64,000 bases of DNA from UBA2287 sp964479665 (GCA_964479665.1 CAYZNN010000003.1:62001-126000); one strand, 5' to 3'; counted from the stretch's first letter, positions 26,217 to 36,075 are shown. Numbers and translations are program-made. The notes: generated by a model from the letters alone, not told the origin.

Positions 26217-28280
26217 ATGGCTAAAAGGAAGGATCTTATTAACCGGGAAATCAGTTGGCTCTCGTTCAATGAACGTGTACTTCAGGAGGCAAAAAGCCCC
26301 AACGTTCCCATTCTTGAGAGGTTGAAATTCCTGGGAATTTTCAGTAATAACCTCGACGAATTTTTCAGGGTTCGAGTGGCCACTCTTCGCAGATTGTTGG
26401 AGATTGATAAAGGTGTAAAACCTTACCTAACCGAGAAACCTAAGAAAACCATTTCGCGCATTCAAAAAATGGTGCAGGGATATCAGACCCAATTCGACGA
26501 AATTTTTGAGGGCATTCAACTTGAACTTGAGCAGAAAGGAATTTTAATTGTAAACGAAAAAGTGCTCCGTATCGAGCACCAGCATTTCGTTCGGAATTTA
26601 TTCAGAACAAAAATTGCCAATGCCATTGCACCCATCATGCTTAAGGGGCTCGAAAAGTTTCCCGAACTTACCGATATGAGTATTTATTTGGCAGTAAAAC
26701 TATCGAAAAAACTTATACCCGATGCGCATGAGTACTCTCTGATTGAAATACCCACTTCGGATTTTTCTCGGTTTATACAGTTGCCAAGTATCGACGAAAA
26801 GCATTACATTATTCTGCTCGACGATGTTATTCGATTCTGCCTCAACGATATCTTTTGCATTTTCCCCTACGATACCTTCGAAGCCTATACCATTAAAATT
26901 ACCCGCGATGCAGAGCTCGATGTAGATAATGATATTGCCGAAAGTTTGCTCGAAAAAATTTCGAAGGGTGTTCTAAATAGGCGAAAAGGGCAACCCGTTC
27001 GTTTTGTGTTCGACTCGGAAATTGCTCCCGATTTGCTACAGTATATTGTGGATAGTATGGATTTGGACGAGGGAGACAATCTCATTGCGGGTGGTCGATA
27101 CCACAATTTCAGAGATTTTATAGGTTTCCCCAATTTGGGAGGCGAAGGAATGGTAAACATGCAACTACCTCCAGTTCCAATCCCTCGGCTCGAAAATGCT
27201 ACTAGCATTTTAAAAGAAATTGAAAAAGGCGATTTCTCGTTACACTACCCTTATAACAGCTTTACATACTACATACAAATGCTGCGCGAAGCAGCCATCG
27301 ACCCTAAGGTTAAATCCATAAAAATTACACTATACAGGGTTGCAACCGAGTCGAAAGTGGTTCGTTCGCTCATTAATGCTGCCCAGAATGGTAAAACTGT
27401 TACCGCCATTGTGGAACTAAGGGCCCGGTTCGACGAGAAAGCCAATATATACTGGAGTAAACGCATGGAGGAGGCCGGAATCAATGTAATATTTGGGGTT
27501 CATGGTTTAAAAATCCATAGCAAAATGACCCTCATTACCAAGGAGGACCAAGGTAAAGTTGTTAGCTATGCAACCCTAAGTACTGGTAATTTTCACGAGG
27601 GAAATGCTAACCTTTACACCGACTTCAATATTTTTACAGCAGATAAACGCCTAACTAACGAGGTGGATAAAGTATTTACTTTTCTGGAGTTCAACTTCAA
27701 GTCGTTCAATTATAAGCACCTTTTGGTTGCACCTTTCAATATGCGTAGGAAACTTTACATGCATATCGATACTGAAATTGATAATGCCAAAAGAAAACTT
27801 CCAGCTTATATATACTGCAAAATAAACAACTTGGTAGACGAAGAAGTAATACGCAAACTTTACCAGGCAAGCAATGCAGGCGTTAAAATAAAGTTGGTTG
27901 TGAGGGGCATTTGCTCTTTAATACCCGGCATGAAGGGAATGAGCGATAATGTTGAGGCCGTTAGCATTGTCGATAGGTACCTTGAGCACTCCCGAATTTT
28001 TATATTTTGTAATGGAGGCAGCGAAATGTACTACATATCGTCGGCCGACTGGATGACCCGAAGCCTCGATTACAGGGTTGAGGTGGCTGCACCCGTTTAC
28101 CACCCCGAAATTCAAAAGGAACTGAAGCATATTGTTATGTCGGGGTTAAAAGACAATGTGAAGGCCAGAATTCTAGACGAAAAACTTAGTAATACCTTCA
28201 AAACCGAAAAGAGTGGTAAGCCTTTCCAATCGCAAATAGAGTTGCACAAATACTATAAAGAAAAACTTTTTAAACAGTAA
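26217..28280 (+). CDS. ppk1: Polyphosphate kinase 1
   Basis: 687 residues from ATG 26217 (MAKRKDLINREISWLSFNER), typical PPK1 length. The N-terminal domain has SWLSFNERVLQEA and FLGIFSNNLDEFFRVR. The two phospholipase-D-like C-terminal domains carry the autophosphorylated histidine in GVHGLKIHSKM (~430) and the second histidine in RYLEHSRIF (~590). Arginines of the active site are seen in VELRARFDEKANIYW. It transfers the ATP gamma-phosphate to polyphosphate. The Ppx/GppA gene starts 4 bp after its stop, a kinase/exopolyphosphatase pair. Confidence 0.96.
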   Translation: MAKRKDLINREISWLSFNERVLQEAKSPNVPILERLKFLGIFSNNLDEFFRVRVATLRRLLEIDKGVKPYLTEKPKKTISRIQKMVQGYQTQFDEIFEGIQLELEQKGILIVNEKVLRIEHQHFVRNLFRTKIANAIAPIMLKGLEKFPELTDMSIYLAVKLSKKLIPDAHEYSLIEIPTSDFSRFIQLPSIDEKHYIILLDDVIRFCLNDIFCIFPYDTFEAYTIKITRDAELDVDNDIAESLLEKISKGVLNRRKGQPVRFVFDSEIAPDLLQYIVDSMDLDEGDNLIAGGRYHNFRDFIGFPNLGGEGMVNMQLPPVPIPRLENATSILKEIEKGDFSLHYPYNSFTYYIQMLREAAIDPKVKSIKITLYRVATESKVVRSLINAAQNGKTVTAIVELRARFDEKANIYWSKRMEEAGINVIFGVHGLKIHSKMTLITKEDQGKVVSYATLSTGNFHEGNANLYTDFNIFTADKRLTNEVDKVFTFLEFNFKSFNYKHLLVAPFNMRRKLYMHIDTEIDNAKRKLPAYIYCKINNLVDEEVIRKLYQASNAGVKIKLVVRGICSLIPGMKGMSDNVEAVSIVDRYLEHSRIFIFCNGGSEMYYISSADWMTRSLDYRVEVAAPVYHPEIQKELKHIVMSGLKDNVKARILDEKLSNTFKTEKSGKPFQSQIELHKYYKEKLFKQ

Positions 28281-28284
28281 ACCA

Positions 28285-29196
28285 TTGAAACTACTTCGCT
28301 TCGCTGCTATCGATATAGGTTCCAACGCTATACGTCTTCTTTTTACTAATGTGGTTGAAGAGGGGAGGGCCACATCGTTCCGAAAATCGTCGTTAGTTCG
28401 TGTGCCCCTTCGTTTAGGCGACGATGCCTTTAACAATGGAAAAATTTCTGCAAAAAAGATTGACAAATTGGTGAATACCATGCAAGCATTCAGGTTGCTA
28501 ATTGAGGTACACGATGTGGTAGCCTACAGGGTTTGTGCCACATCGGCCATGCGCGAAGCCAAAAATAGCAGTGAAATTGTATGCAGAGTAAAGCGTGAGG
28601 CAGGTGTTGAAATAGAAGTGATTGATGGGAAAGAGGAGGCCGAAATTATTTATGCAAACCAAATAGTTGAACTCCTCAACGATGCAAAATACTATTTGTA
28701 TGTCGATGTGGGCGGAGGTAGTACCGAAATAACCCTCTTTGGTAATAAAAAATTAATCGAATCGAGGTCGTTCAATATTGGAACCATTCGTATGCTCAGT
28801 GGGAAGATTACCAAAGCCGACTTTGCCGAAATAAAAAAATGGCTAAAGCACCTTGGTGTTGAAAAGAAAAGGGTAAGCCTCATAGGTTCTGGGGGTAATA
28901 TCAATAAAATTTTCAAATTGTCGGGTAAAAAGAATAGTACTGAACTTAATTACGAGGAGTTGAATGAAATTTTCAAGTTCGTAAATTACTATTCGCTCAA
29001 CGAGCGAATCAGAATTCTGGGATTAAACCCCGACCGAGCCGATGTTATTATTCCCGCTTCTGAAATATACCTCAAAATCATGAAATGGTCCAAGTCGGAG
29101 CGAATTATAATCCCCACCATTGGTGTATCAGATGGTATTGTACATAAACTCTATACCGACTACAAAGCCTCAAAAGGAAGAATTTTCAAGATATAA
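28285..29196 (+). CDS. Exopolyphosphatase / GppA-type phosphatase
   Basis: 303 residues. ASKHA-fold motifs: AAIDIGSNAIRLLF (phosphate-1), YVDVGGGSTEITLF (~133, phosphate-2) and VSLIGSGGNINKIF (adenosine-like region). The likely start is TTG 28285, which fits the N-terminal boundary of the family (KLLRFAAIDIGSN), with no ATG between the ppk1 stop and this point. It hydrolyses polyphosphate termini or pppGpp. The C-terminal domain found in longer Ppx proteins is absent, as in short Bacteroidota versions. Confidence 0.9.
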   Translation: MKLLRFAAIDIGSNAIRLLFTNVVEEGRATSFRKSSLVRVPLRLGDDAFNNGKISAKKIDKLVNTMQAFRLLIEVHDVVAYRVCATSAMREAKNSSEIVCRVKREAGVEIEVIDGKEEAEIIYANQIVELLNDAKYYLYVDVGGGSTEITLFGNKKLIESRSFNIGTIRMLSGKITKADFAEIKKWLKHLGVEKKRVSLIGSGGNINKIFKLSGKKNSTELNYEELNEIFKFVNYYSLNERIRILGLNPDRADVIIPASEIYLKIMKWSKSERIIIPTIGVSDGIVHKLYTDYKASKGRIFKI

Positions 29197-29236
29197 TTGA
29201 AAAGGGTTTTGTAAGTTTGCCCGCTAATTATTGCAT

Positions 29237-30535
29237 ATGGAAAGAAAGAGGGTGGCCTTTTATACTTTAGGCTGCAAATTGAATTTCTCTGAAACTTCAA
29301 CTATTGCCCGCCAGTTCGACGATTTAGGGTTCGAACGGGTAAAGCCTACCGAAGAGGCCGATATTTACATTATCAATACTTGCTCTGTAACCGAACAGGC
29401 CGATCGCAAGTGCCGTCAGGCAATCAGGCGCTTCAACTCTCTATCGCCCAATGCGCTTGTTGCTGTTGTGGGTTGCTATGCTCAACTTAAGCCCAATGAA
29501 ATTGCCTCCATCGAGGGGGTCGACCTTGTTATGGGTGCCACCGAAAAAAACAATATTCCATTATACTTAACTTCAGCTGAAAAGAATCAGAAAGCCCGGG
29601 TATACAGTTGCGAAATTGATAGCGTTACCGATTTCTTTCCTGCTTACTCCAGCTCCGATAGAACCCGCTCATTCTTAAAGGTACAGGATGGGTGCGACTA
29701 CCATTGCAGCTACTGCACCATTCCACTGGCTCGAGGACGAAGCCGCAATATCCCTATTCAGCAGGTATTGGAGCAAGCCGAAAAGATTGCTGCTTCTGGC
29801 GTTAAGGAGATTGTTTTAACAGGAGTAAACACGGGCGATTACGGACGAACTACCGGCGAGCGATTTATCGATCTGCTTACAACGCTTGAGCAAGTTCAGG
29901 GTGTGGAACGAATTCGTATCTCATCGGTTGAGCCCAACCTAATTTCCAATGAAATTGTAAGTTTGGTTGGCTCATCGAAAAAGTTGTTACCTCATTTTCA
30001 TATCCCCCTACAGTCGGGGTCCGATACCATACTAGCCCTGATGAAGCGCCGCTACAATTCAACTTTATTTGCCAACAAAATTGAAGCCATTAAAAAAGAA
30101 ATACCTGATGCCTTTATTGGGGTCGATGTTATTGTGGGCTTCCCCGGTGAAAGTAACGACGACTTTTTACAATCGTACAACCTGCTCAGCAGGTTGGGGG
30201 TTTCGTTTCTGCATGTTTTTCCATATTCACCCCGACCCAATACTCCTGCTGCTAGTTTAAACGGCAGAATAACCCAACGTATAGTAACCGAAAGGGTTGG
30301 TAAACTCATGGAACTATCGAACCAGTTGCATCAGCAATTTTATAAATCGCAAAAGGGTCAATCCAATGAGGTTCTTTTCGAATCGGCCCGAAAGGGAAAT
30401 ACCATGTTCGGGTTTACCCGAAACTATGTGAAGGTGGAGCATCCTTACGCAAGCAACTTGGTAAATCAAATTGTAAAGGTTATACTTTCCCAAATAGAAC
30501 CCTCGGGCAATTACACTGTAAATATTATTGATTAG
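29237..30535 (+). CDS. mtaB: tRNA t6A37 methylthiotransferase MtaB
   Basis: 432 residues from ATG 29237; TTG 29231 is rejected. The N-terminal UPF0004 domain carries three cluster cysteines (TLGCKLNFSET, NTCSVTEQAD, VVGCYAQLKP). The radical SAM core has CDYHCSYCTIPLARG (~155). A C-terminal TRAM-like domain is present (~370-432). MtaB converts t6A37 to ms2t6A37 in tRNAs reading ANN codons. NTCSVT rather than NTCAV helps separate it from MiaB/RimO. A -7-like TAAGTTTG lies at 29212-29219. Confidence 0.93.
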   Translation: MERKRVAFYTLGCKLNFSETSTIARQFDDLGFERVKPTEEADIYIINTCSVTEQADRKCRQAIRRFNSLSPNALVAVVGCYAQLKPNEIASIEGVDLVMGATEKNNIPLYLTSAEKNQKARVYSCEIDSVTDFFPAYSSSDRTRSFLKVQDGCDYHCSYCTIPLARGRSRNIPIQQVLEQAEKIAASGVKEIVLTGVNTGDYGRTTGERFIDLLTTLEQVQGVERIRISSVEPNLISNEIVSLVGSSKKLLPHFHIPLQSGSDTILALMKRRYNSTLFANKIEAIKKEIPDAFIGVDVIVGFPGESNDDFLQSYNLLSRLGVSFLHVFPYSPRPNTPAASLNGRITQRIVTERVGKLMELSNQLHQQFYKSQKGQSNEVLFESARKGNTMFGFTRNYVKVEHPYASNLVNQIVKVILSQIEPSGNYTVNIID

Positions 30536-30557
30536 CTTTGTATCCAAAACCCCAAAA

Positions 30558-31352
30558 ATGGACCTGAAATTTATTTGCGAACAAACCATTCATTTAGCCA
30601 AACTGGTTGGCCAGGAGATTAAAGGTAAACGAAATGGCTTCCATTTTAACCAAGTTGAATCGAAGGGCCTACACGATTTTGTTTCCCATGTTGATAAGGA
30701 AGCCGAAGCAAGGTTAATTGAGGGCTTGAGCCATATAATACCCGGTTCGGGATTTATTGCCGAAGAGGGAAGTGGTAATTTTGTCGAAAACGGTTACAAT
30801 TGGATTGTCGATCCCCTCGATGGAACAACTAATTTCATTCATGGGTTAACCCCATATGCGGTGAGCATTGCGCTAAGTTTTAATAACGAAATAGTATTAG
30901 GCGTTATTTACGAGGTGAGTTTGGATGAAAGCTTCTACTCGTGGAAAGGAGCCCTTGCTTACCTTAATGGAGACCCAATAGCTGTTTCGCAGCAGGCTAC
31001 CGTTAACGATTCGCTCATAGCCACGGGCTTCCCATACTATAATTACAGCAGGCTGAAGCAGTACATGAAAACAATGGAGTTTTTCATGCAGCATTCGCAT
31101 GGCTTACGGCGCTTAGGATCAGCAGCAACCGACCTAGCATATGTAGCTTGCGGCCGTTTCGAGGCTTTTTACGAGTATAGTCTTCAACCATGGGATGTTG
31201 CTGCTGGTGCTTTCTTGGTTCAGCAAGCAGGCGGTGAGGTTAGCGATTTTGAAGGTGGACAAAACTATATATATGGAAAAGAGATTATTGCAAGCAACAA
31301 ATTAATTTATAAAGAGTTTCTTAATTCAGTTGGCAAAATTATGAATGAGTAA
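30558..31352 (+). CDS. Inositol-monophosphatase-family phosphatase (SuhB/CysQ-like)
   Basis: 264 residues from ATG 30558. Metal-site motifs: AEEGSGNF (first Glu), WIVDPLDGTTNFIHG (~84) and QPWDVAAGAFLVQQAGGEV (~213). These match the Li+-sensitive phosphatase family acting on inositol phosphates, 3'-phosphoadenosine phosphates or related sugars. The length and GTTNFIHG favour SuhB-type. A TAGCTTTG -7-like box (30533-30540) precedes the start. The acyltransferase gene overlaps its 3' end by 8 bp. Confidence 0.9.
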   Translation: MDLKFICEQTIHLAKLVGQEIKGKRNGFHFNQVESKGLHDFVSHVDKEAEARLIEGLSHIIPGSGFIAEEGSGNFVENGYNWIVDPLDGTTNFIHGLTPYAVSIALSFNNEIVLGVIYEVSLDESFYSWKGALAYLNGDPIAVSQQATVNDSLIATGFPYYNYSRLKQYMKTMEFFMQHSHGLRRLGSAATDLAYVACGRFEAFYEYSLQPWDVAAGAFLVQQAGGEVSDFEGGQNYIYGKEIIASNKLIYKEFLNSVGKIMNE

Positions 31353-32244
31353 AATTATGCAAGCCCTGTTTTTTTATATTTTTTATGGTTTTTCATGGTT
31401 GTTAGCCCAGTTACCCTCTAGGGTTATTTACATTATGTCCGACTTGGTAACACCCTTTTTATATTATGTAGCCCAGTATCGAAGAAAAGTTGTCCGACAG
31501 AACCTAATCAGATCCTTTCCCAATAAAACGTTTAAAGAAATAGTAGCCATTGAAAAGAAGTTTTACAAGCATTTTACCGACCTATTCTTTGAAAATATAT
31601 TAATTACTCATGCTAGTAAGAAAAGGGTTTTAAAAATGTGCAGGTATGTAAACCCTGAAATACTCGACCCCTTTTATCAGCAGCAAAAAAGCATAATCTT
31701 AGCGCTTGGTCATTACGGAAATTGGGAATTAATGAGCTTAACCGCCGAACATGTTAAGCATGTGTCGTTAGGTATATATAAACCATTGGTCGATAAGCGA
31801 TTTGAGCGTATGATAAATAATTCGCGAAAGCGATTTGGTGGTATTCCTGTTTCAATGCAGGATGCATATAGAACCACCCTGAGTAGAATTAAAAATGGCG
31901 AATTGGTTCTTGTAGGCCTCATTGCCGACCAAACACCTGCCTCGAGCGAAATTAGGTATTGGACAGAATTCCTAAACCAGGATACCCCCGTGTTTTTAGG
32001 CGTCGAGAAAATTTCTGAGAAACTTGATTGTCCTGTTTTTTTTAGCCAAATGGATAAGGTTGCTCGCGGTCGCTACGAAGTAACTTTCAGTATCCTATGC
32101 GCTGAGCCTAAAAAATTTAAACCCTTCGAAATTACCAATATGCATGTTCGCGCCCTAGAAAATCAAATTAAAGCTCGTCCCGAATATTGGTTGTGGTCGC
32201 ATCGCCGTTGGAAACACAAACGAACTAAAGCGAATGAATTTTAA
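31345..32244 (+). CDS. Lipid A biosynthesis-type lysophospholipid acyltransferase (LpxL/HtrB family)
   Basis: 299 residues. An N-terminal membrane anchor (~5-45) precedes the acyltransferase motif HYGNWE (H-x4-E, ~123), with VLVGLIADQTP and the C-terminal WLWSHRRWKHKR typical of LpxL/LpxM-like enzymes. It adds a secondary acyl chain to lipid A precursors at the inner membrane. The start at 31345 overlaps the phosphatase gene. It is followed with an 11-bp overlap by a glycosyltransferase, so the two are translationally coupled. Confidence 0.93.
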   Translation: MSKIMQALFFYIFYGFSWLLAQLPSRVIYIMSDLVTPFLYYVAQYRRKVVRQNLIRSFPNKTFKEIVAIEKKFYKHFTDLFFENILITHASKKRVLKMCRYVNPEILDPFYQQQKSIILALGHYGNWELMSLTAEHVKHVSLGIYKPLVDKRFERMINNSRKRFGGIPVSMQDAYRTTLSRIKNGELVLVGLIADQTPASSEIRYWTEFLNQDTPVFLGVEKISEKLDCPVFFSQMDKVARGRYEVTFSILCAEPKKFKPFEITNMHVRALENQIKARPEYWLWSHRRWKHKRTKANEF

Positions 32245-33259
32245 GCAAAAATCAGTTGCCATAGTTATTCTCAATTGGAATGGATTGCATTTCTTGAAGC
32301 AATTCCTACCCAAGGTTGTAAACCACTCGAAGGTTGAAAATTTCATTGTAAACACTTATGTGGCCGACAATGGCTCCACCGACGGGTCGTTAAACTGGCT
32401 TACTAGGGAGTTCCCCCAAGTAAAAACCATCGATTTAGGCCTAAATCATGGCTTTGCTCAAGGATATAATTTAGCCTTGAAGCAGATTGAGTCGAATTAT
32501 TTCATGGTTTTAAACTCCGATGTGCTTGTTGAGAAGGATTGGCTTGAACCATTGGTAAATTTTTTGGAATCGAACCCAAAGGTGGCTGCATGCCAGCCAA
32601 AAATACTTAGCTACAGTAATCCACATCAATTCGAATATGCTGGCGCCGCAGGTGGCTTTATCGATGTGTTAGGCTATCCATTCTGCAGGGGGCGTATCAT
32701 ATCTACTTTCGAAATGGATCATGGGCAGTACGATGAACCCTTAAAAACCTTTTGGGCTACGGGAGCCTGTATGTTGGTTCGTAGCAAAGCCTATTGGGAT
32801 GCTGGAGGTTTCGACCCCGATTTTTTTGCACACATGGAGGAGATTGACCTATGCTGGCGATTCTACCGATTGGGCTATGAGGTTTGGTGCATTCCGGCAG
32901 CTAGGGTATGGCATGTAGGAGGTGGAACCCTTCCCAATAACAACCCTTTTAAAATTTATTTAAATTACCGTAACAATCTGGTAATGCTGCAAAAAAACCT
33001 GCAAGGTTTCGGAATGTGGGCGTTATGGATTCGTATGGCGTTCGACTGGCTTTCGGCCTTCGCATACCTCCTAACGGAAAAACCTAAGTTTTTCCATGCG
33101 GTAATGAACGCTCACTTGTATTTTGTGAGAAATTATAGTAAGAATAAATTGAAGAAAGTAGCATTTCCCCAAAAACCTGACATTCAGCCCCCAATTTACA
33201 GAAGAAGTATTGTATTTCAGTACTTTTTGTTTAGGAAGAGATTTTACACCGAATTGTAA
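32234..33259 (+). CDS. Family 2 glycosyltransferase
   Basis: 341 residues. GT-A fold motifs: VAIVILNWNG (N-terminal strand), VADNGSTDGS (nucleotide binding), VLNSDVLVEKDWL (DxD-like) and the acceptor-region AHMEEIDLCWRFYRLGYE (ED motif). The C-terminal ~80 residues are amphipathic and basic. It closely resembles rhamnosyltransferase-like GT2 enzymes for surface polysaccharide. It overlaps the acyltransferase gene, suggesting an envelope glycolipid role. Its substrate is unknown. Confidence 0.92.
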   Translation: MNFKQKSVAIVILNWNGLHFLKQFLPKVVNHSKVENFIVNTYVADNGSTDGSLNWLTREFPQVKTIDLGLNHGFAQGYNLALKQIESNYFMVLNSDVLVEKDWLEPLVNFLESNPKVAACQPKILSYSNPHQFEYAGAAGGFIDVLGYPFCRGRIISTFEMDHGQYDEPLKTFWATGACMLVRSKAYWDAGGFDPDFFAHMEEIDLCWRFYRLGYEVWCIPAARVWHVGGGTLPNNNPFKIYLNYRNNLVMLQKNLQGFGMWALWIRMAFDWLSAFAYLLTEKPKFFHAVMNAHLYFVRNYSKNKLKKVAFPQKPDIQPPIYRRSIVFQYFLFRKRFYTEL

Positions 33260-33262
33260 AAT

Positions 33263-34138
33263 TTAGTAGGTACGGGTCATCCGGGTAGGCACAACAATAA
33301 TAAAATTTGCCAGGTTCACATTCTCCGCTTCCAGTTTTTCGGTACTATCCTGCAGTACAGTTGCTATAGTAACAACCATTTGCTTGGGGTTCAGCCGTTT
33401 CAAGTACCAATAAATTCCTTCGTAATTATTCGAATGGTAAGTACCATGAAAATGGATGAAAATGCTATTGGGCTTTAAGTTTCGATTAATAAACCAAGCC
33501 ATAGTAGCATCTTTAATGGCTTGTGCTTTTGGAAAATTTTCGGCATTTGCCATGACCTTGCCGGGCATCCCAGTCGTGCTCATCATAGCTTTGTAGCCCG
33601 GAAGTTCCGGGTCGTACTCAATGGGTAGGGGAGCTATGAATCGTTTAGCCTCGGCGCTTATACTGTTGAGCGCTTCAAAGCCACCCGATGAAACAACCGA
33701 AGCGTAACGACGCGGAATGTTGGTTGCTATAAAAGGTAAACCATTGGTTTTGGCAAATTCAACCAAGGGCTTGTAATCGGTTTTGTAATTGTTCCAGAGC
33801 CTTGCTTCTTCTTCGAATCGTTTCTGACCCACAATCCCTTTTAAATACTCATCCACAATTAATTGGTTGTCGGCTTCAAACATTTCAGCCCCTAAAACCA
33901 ACTTTCCCTCGGTTTTATCGAATAAACGAATGGTGGTTTCTAGCTGTAACCAGTGAGCAATAGGGTTATCGTGCAATTCGCCAAACAGAACAATTTCGTT
34001 ATTCGAAAGGACCTCTACCATTTTTTCAAAGGAAACTATTTCGCCCTTTTCGTTGAAAATTTGGTACGCTTCGAGTATTTGGGAAAAAGAGTTGGCAAAA
34101 ATTAAACATGCGATTAAAACTAAAGAGAACTTTTTCAT
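33263..34138 (-). CDS. ChaN-like (DUF399) secreted protein
   Basis: 291 residues with a signal peptide (~1-20, ending SFSQ). ChaN-family motifs: VLFGELHDNPIAHWLQ (~50), LGAEMFEADNQ and a C-terminal IHFHGTYHSNN region (histidines possibly binding haem). The family is linked to iron and haem metabolism; the exact activity is unsettled. There is no lipobox cysteine. It is convergent with the GT2 gene (3 bp apart) and divergent from an acyl-CoA ligase gene, sharing an 80-bp control region with an inverted repeat. Confidence 0.82.
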   Translation of the reverse strand: MKKFSLVLIACLIFANSFSQILEAYQIFNEKGEIVSFEKMVEVLSNNEIVLFGELHDNPIAHWLQLETTIRLFDKTEGKLVLGAEMFEADNQLIVDEYLKGIVGQKRFEEEARLWNNYKTDYKPLVEFAKTNGLPFIATNIPRRYASVVSSGGFEALNSISAEAKRFIAPLPIEYDPELPGYKAMMSTTGMPGKVMANAENFPKAQAIKDATMAWFINRNLKPNSIFIHFHGTYHSNNYEGIYWYLKRLNPKQMVVTIATVLQDSTEKLEAENVNLANFIIVVPTRMTRTY

Positions 34139-34153
34139 ATTTTTGTTTGTTTA

Positions 34154-34182
34154 GTTTGGGTAAATATAAATATTATCCAAAC
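34154..34182. promoter_or_regulatory. Imperfect 29-nt inverted repeat in a divergent control region
   Basis: GTTTGG at 34154 pairs with CCAAAC at 34182. With the next positions this gives ten paired positions, one of them a wobble, around an AT-rich centre. It lies midway between the divergent starts at 34138 and 34219 and could bind a repressor acting on both. Confidence 0.4.
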
Positions 34183-34218
34183 AACTAGGGAGCATTTTTT
34201 AAAACTAAAAATTCAATT

Positions 34219-36027
34219 ATGGATGCAAAGCGCACTTTCGATTTGCTCGATTTTGGACCTAACGTATATAGTACGAGGCCGGTTGTGGCATGTAAACAAA
34301 ATGGGAAATGGATAGAATATGGTATAGAGCAGTATACCGATTACGCTAATAAACTAAGTTACGCTTTCCTATCAATGGGAATTGGGATTGGTGATAAGGT
34401 AGCTACCATCACTAATAACAGACCAGAGTGGAACTTTGTTGACATGGCTCTTAGCCAAGCGGGAATGGTGCATGTGCCTATTTACCCAACAATTAGCAAC
34501 GAGGAGTACGAGCACATTCTTGCTCATTCTGAGGCCAAACTAGTATTTGTTTCCGACAAGCAACTTTACGACAAAATTTATCCTATTGCTAAGTCAATCC
34601 CACAAATTATTGATGTTTACACATTCAACGAAATTGACGGAGCCCCCAACTGGATTAAACTATACGAAAAGGGCAAGCAAATAGCTAACGATTATTCAGA
34701 TAAACTTTTAGAAATAAAGCAAAACATAAACCCCGATGATACCGTTTCAATTATATACACTTCAGGCACTACAGGCCTTTCAAAAGGAGTTATGCTAACG
34801 CATACAAACTTTTTGGCGAACGTAAAAGCCTGCTCCGATTTTTTCCCTCTTTATCCAGGCGATAAGGCTCTAAGCTTCCTCCCACTCAGTCACGTTTTAG
34901 AAAGAATGGTTGGATACTTTTATCAATATAAGGGCGTATCGATTTATTACGCAGAGAACATGGGAACCATTGGCGACAATATGAAGGAAGTAAAACCACA
35001 AGTTTTCATTGCTGTACCTAGAGTTCTTGAAAAAGTATATGATAAAATTATTGCTAAAGGAAAGGACTTGAAAGGAATAAAGAAACAATTGTTCTTCTGG
35101 GCGGTTAATTTAGGCTATAGGTATAAGGAAGAAGACAATGCATTCATATACAAGATGCAATTGGCCGTAGCCCGTAAACTCATTTTTAGTAAATGGCAAG
35201 CAGCATTGGGTGGTCAACTTAAATTCTTGATAACTGGAGGTGCTGCCCTACAGGCACGTATCGCACGAGTGTTCTGGGCTGCAAATATACCCGTTTTTGA
35301 AGGTTATGGTCTTACTGAAACTTCTCCGGTTATTGCAGTTAATCATGCAAAAACACCTGGTAATATAATGTTTGGATCTGTTGGACCAGCTGTTAGTAAT
35401 ATTGAGGTTAAGTTTGCCGAGGATGGAGAAATTCTTATGCGCGGACCAAGCCTTATGAAAGGATACTACAAAAGTCCCGAGCAAACTGCCGAGGCCATCG
35501 ACTCTGATGGCTGGTTCCATACGGGCGATATTGGAATTATTGAGAAGGATAAATTCATTGTAATTACCGATAGGAAAAAGGAAATCTTTAAAATGTCCAA
35601 TGGGAAATATGTAGCACCTCAAATTCTCGAAAATAAGCTGAAAGAATCCTTCTTTATTGAGCAGGCAATGGTGGTAGGAGAGAACGAAAAGTTTGTGAGT
35701 GCTCTCATTACACCCAATTTCAGTTTCCTACACGATTGGTGCTCAAGACATAAAATAAAGTTTGAGAACAATATTGAACTTATTTCAAAACCAGAGGTGG
35801 TTGCTAGGTATCAGAAGGAAATTAATACCATCAATTCTCAGCTGGGTGGTTACGAGCATATAAAGCGATTCCGTTTGGTTTCTGAACAGTGGGATTCAAA
35901 AACCGGCGAGTTATCGCCCACTCTGAAACTTCGCCGAAAAATAATTTACGAACGTTACCAATCTGTACTGGAGAGTATTTATGGCCAGGGCAAGGGCCAG
36001 GATGCCAGAGGAGTAGATGAAGAGTAA
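34219..36027 (+). CDS. Long-chain acyl-CoA synthetase (AMP-forming)
   Basis: 602 residues. The adenylate-forming superfamily P-loop is YTSGTTGLSKGVMLTH (~181). FEGYGLTETSPVIAVN is motif II. GWFHTGDIG and the ITDRKKEIFKMSNGKYV hinge/lysine region follow, as in bacterial FadD15/LACS enzymes. It activates long-chain fatty acids to acyl-CoA. It is a monocistronic gene ended by a perfect palindromic terminator. Confidence 0.95.
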   Translation: MDAKRTFDLLDFGPNVYSTRPVVACKQNGKWIEYGIEQYTDYANKLSYAFLSMGIGIGDKVATITNNRPEWNFVDMALSQAGMVHVPIYPTISNEEYEHILAHSEAKLVFVSDKQLYDKIYPIAKSIPQIIDVYTFNEIDGAPNWIKLYEKGKQIANDYSDKLLEIKQNINPDDTVSIIYTSGTTGLSKGVMLTHTNFLANVKACSDFFPLYPGDKALSFLPLSHVLERMVGYFYQYKGVSIYYAENMGTIGDNMKEVKPQVFIAVPRVLEKVYDKIIAKGKDLKGIKKQLFFWAVNLGYRYKEEDNAFIYKMQLAVARKLIFSKWQAALGGQLKFLITGGAALQARIARVFWAANIPVFEGYGLTETSPVIAVNHAKTPGNIMFGSVGPAVSNIEVKFAEDGEILMRGPSLMKGYYKSPEQTAEAIDSDGWFHTGDIGIIEKDKFIVITDRKKEIFKMSNGKYVAPQILENKLKESFFIEQAMVVGENEKFVSALITPNFSFLHDWCSRHKIKFENNIELISKPEVVARYQKEINTINSQLGGYEHIKRFRLVSEQWDSKTGELSPTLKLRRKIIYERYQSVLESIYGQGKGQDARGVDEE

Positions 36028-36045
36028 GTTTTTAATAGTACAACA

Positions 36046-36075
36046 AAGAGAGGCTGGTTATAACCAGCCTCTCTT
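36046..36075. terminator. 30-nt perfect palindrome, bidirectional terminator
   Basis: AAGAGAGGCTGGTTA (36046-36060) is exactly followed by its reverse complement. It ends the acyl-CoA ligase gene on plus and abuts the stop codon of the DUF1573 gene on minus (36076-36078). Confidence 0.85.
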
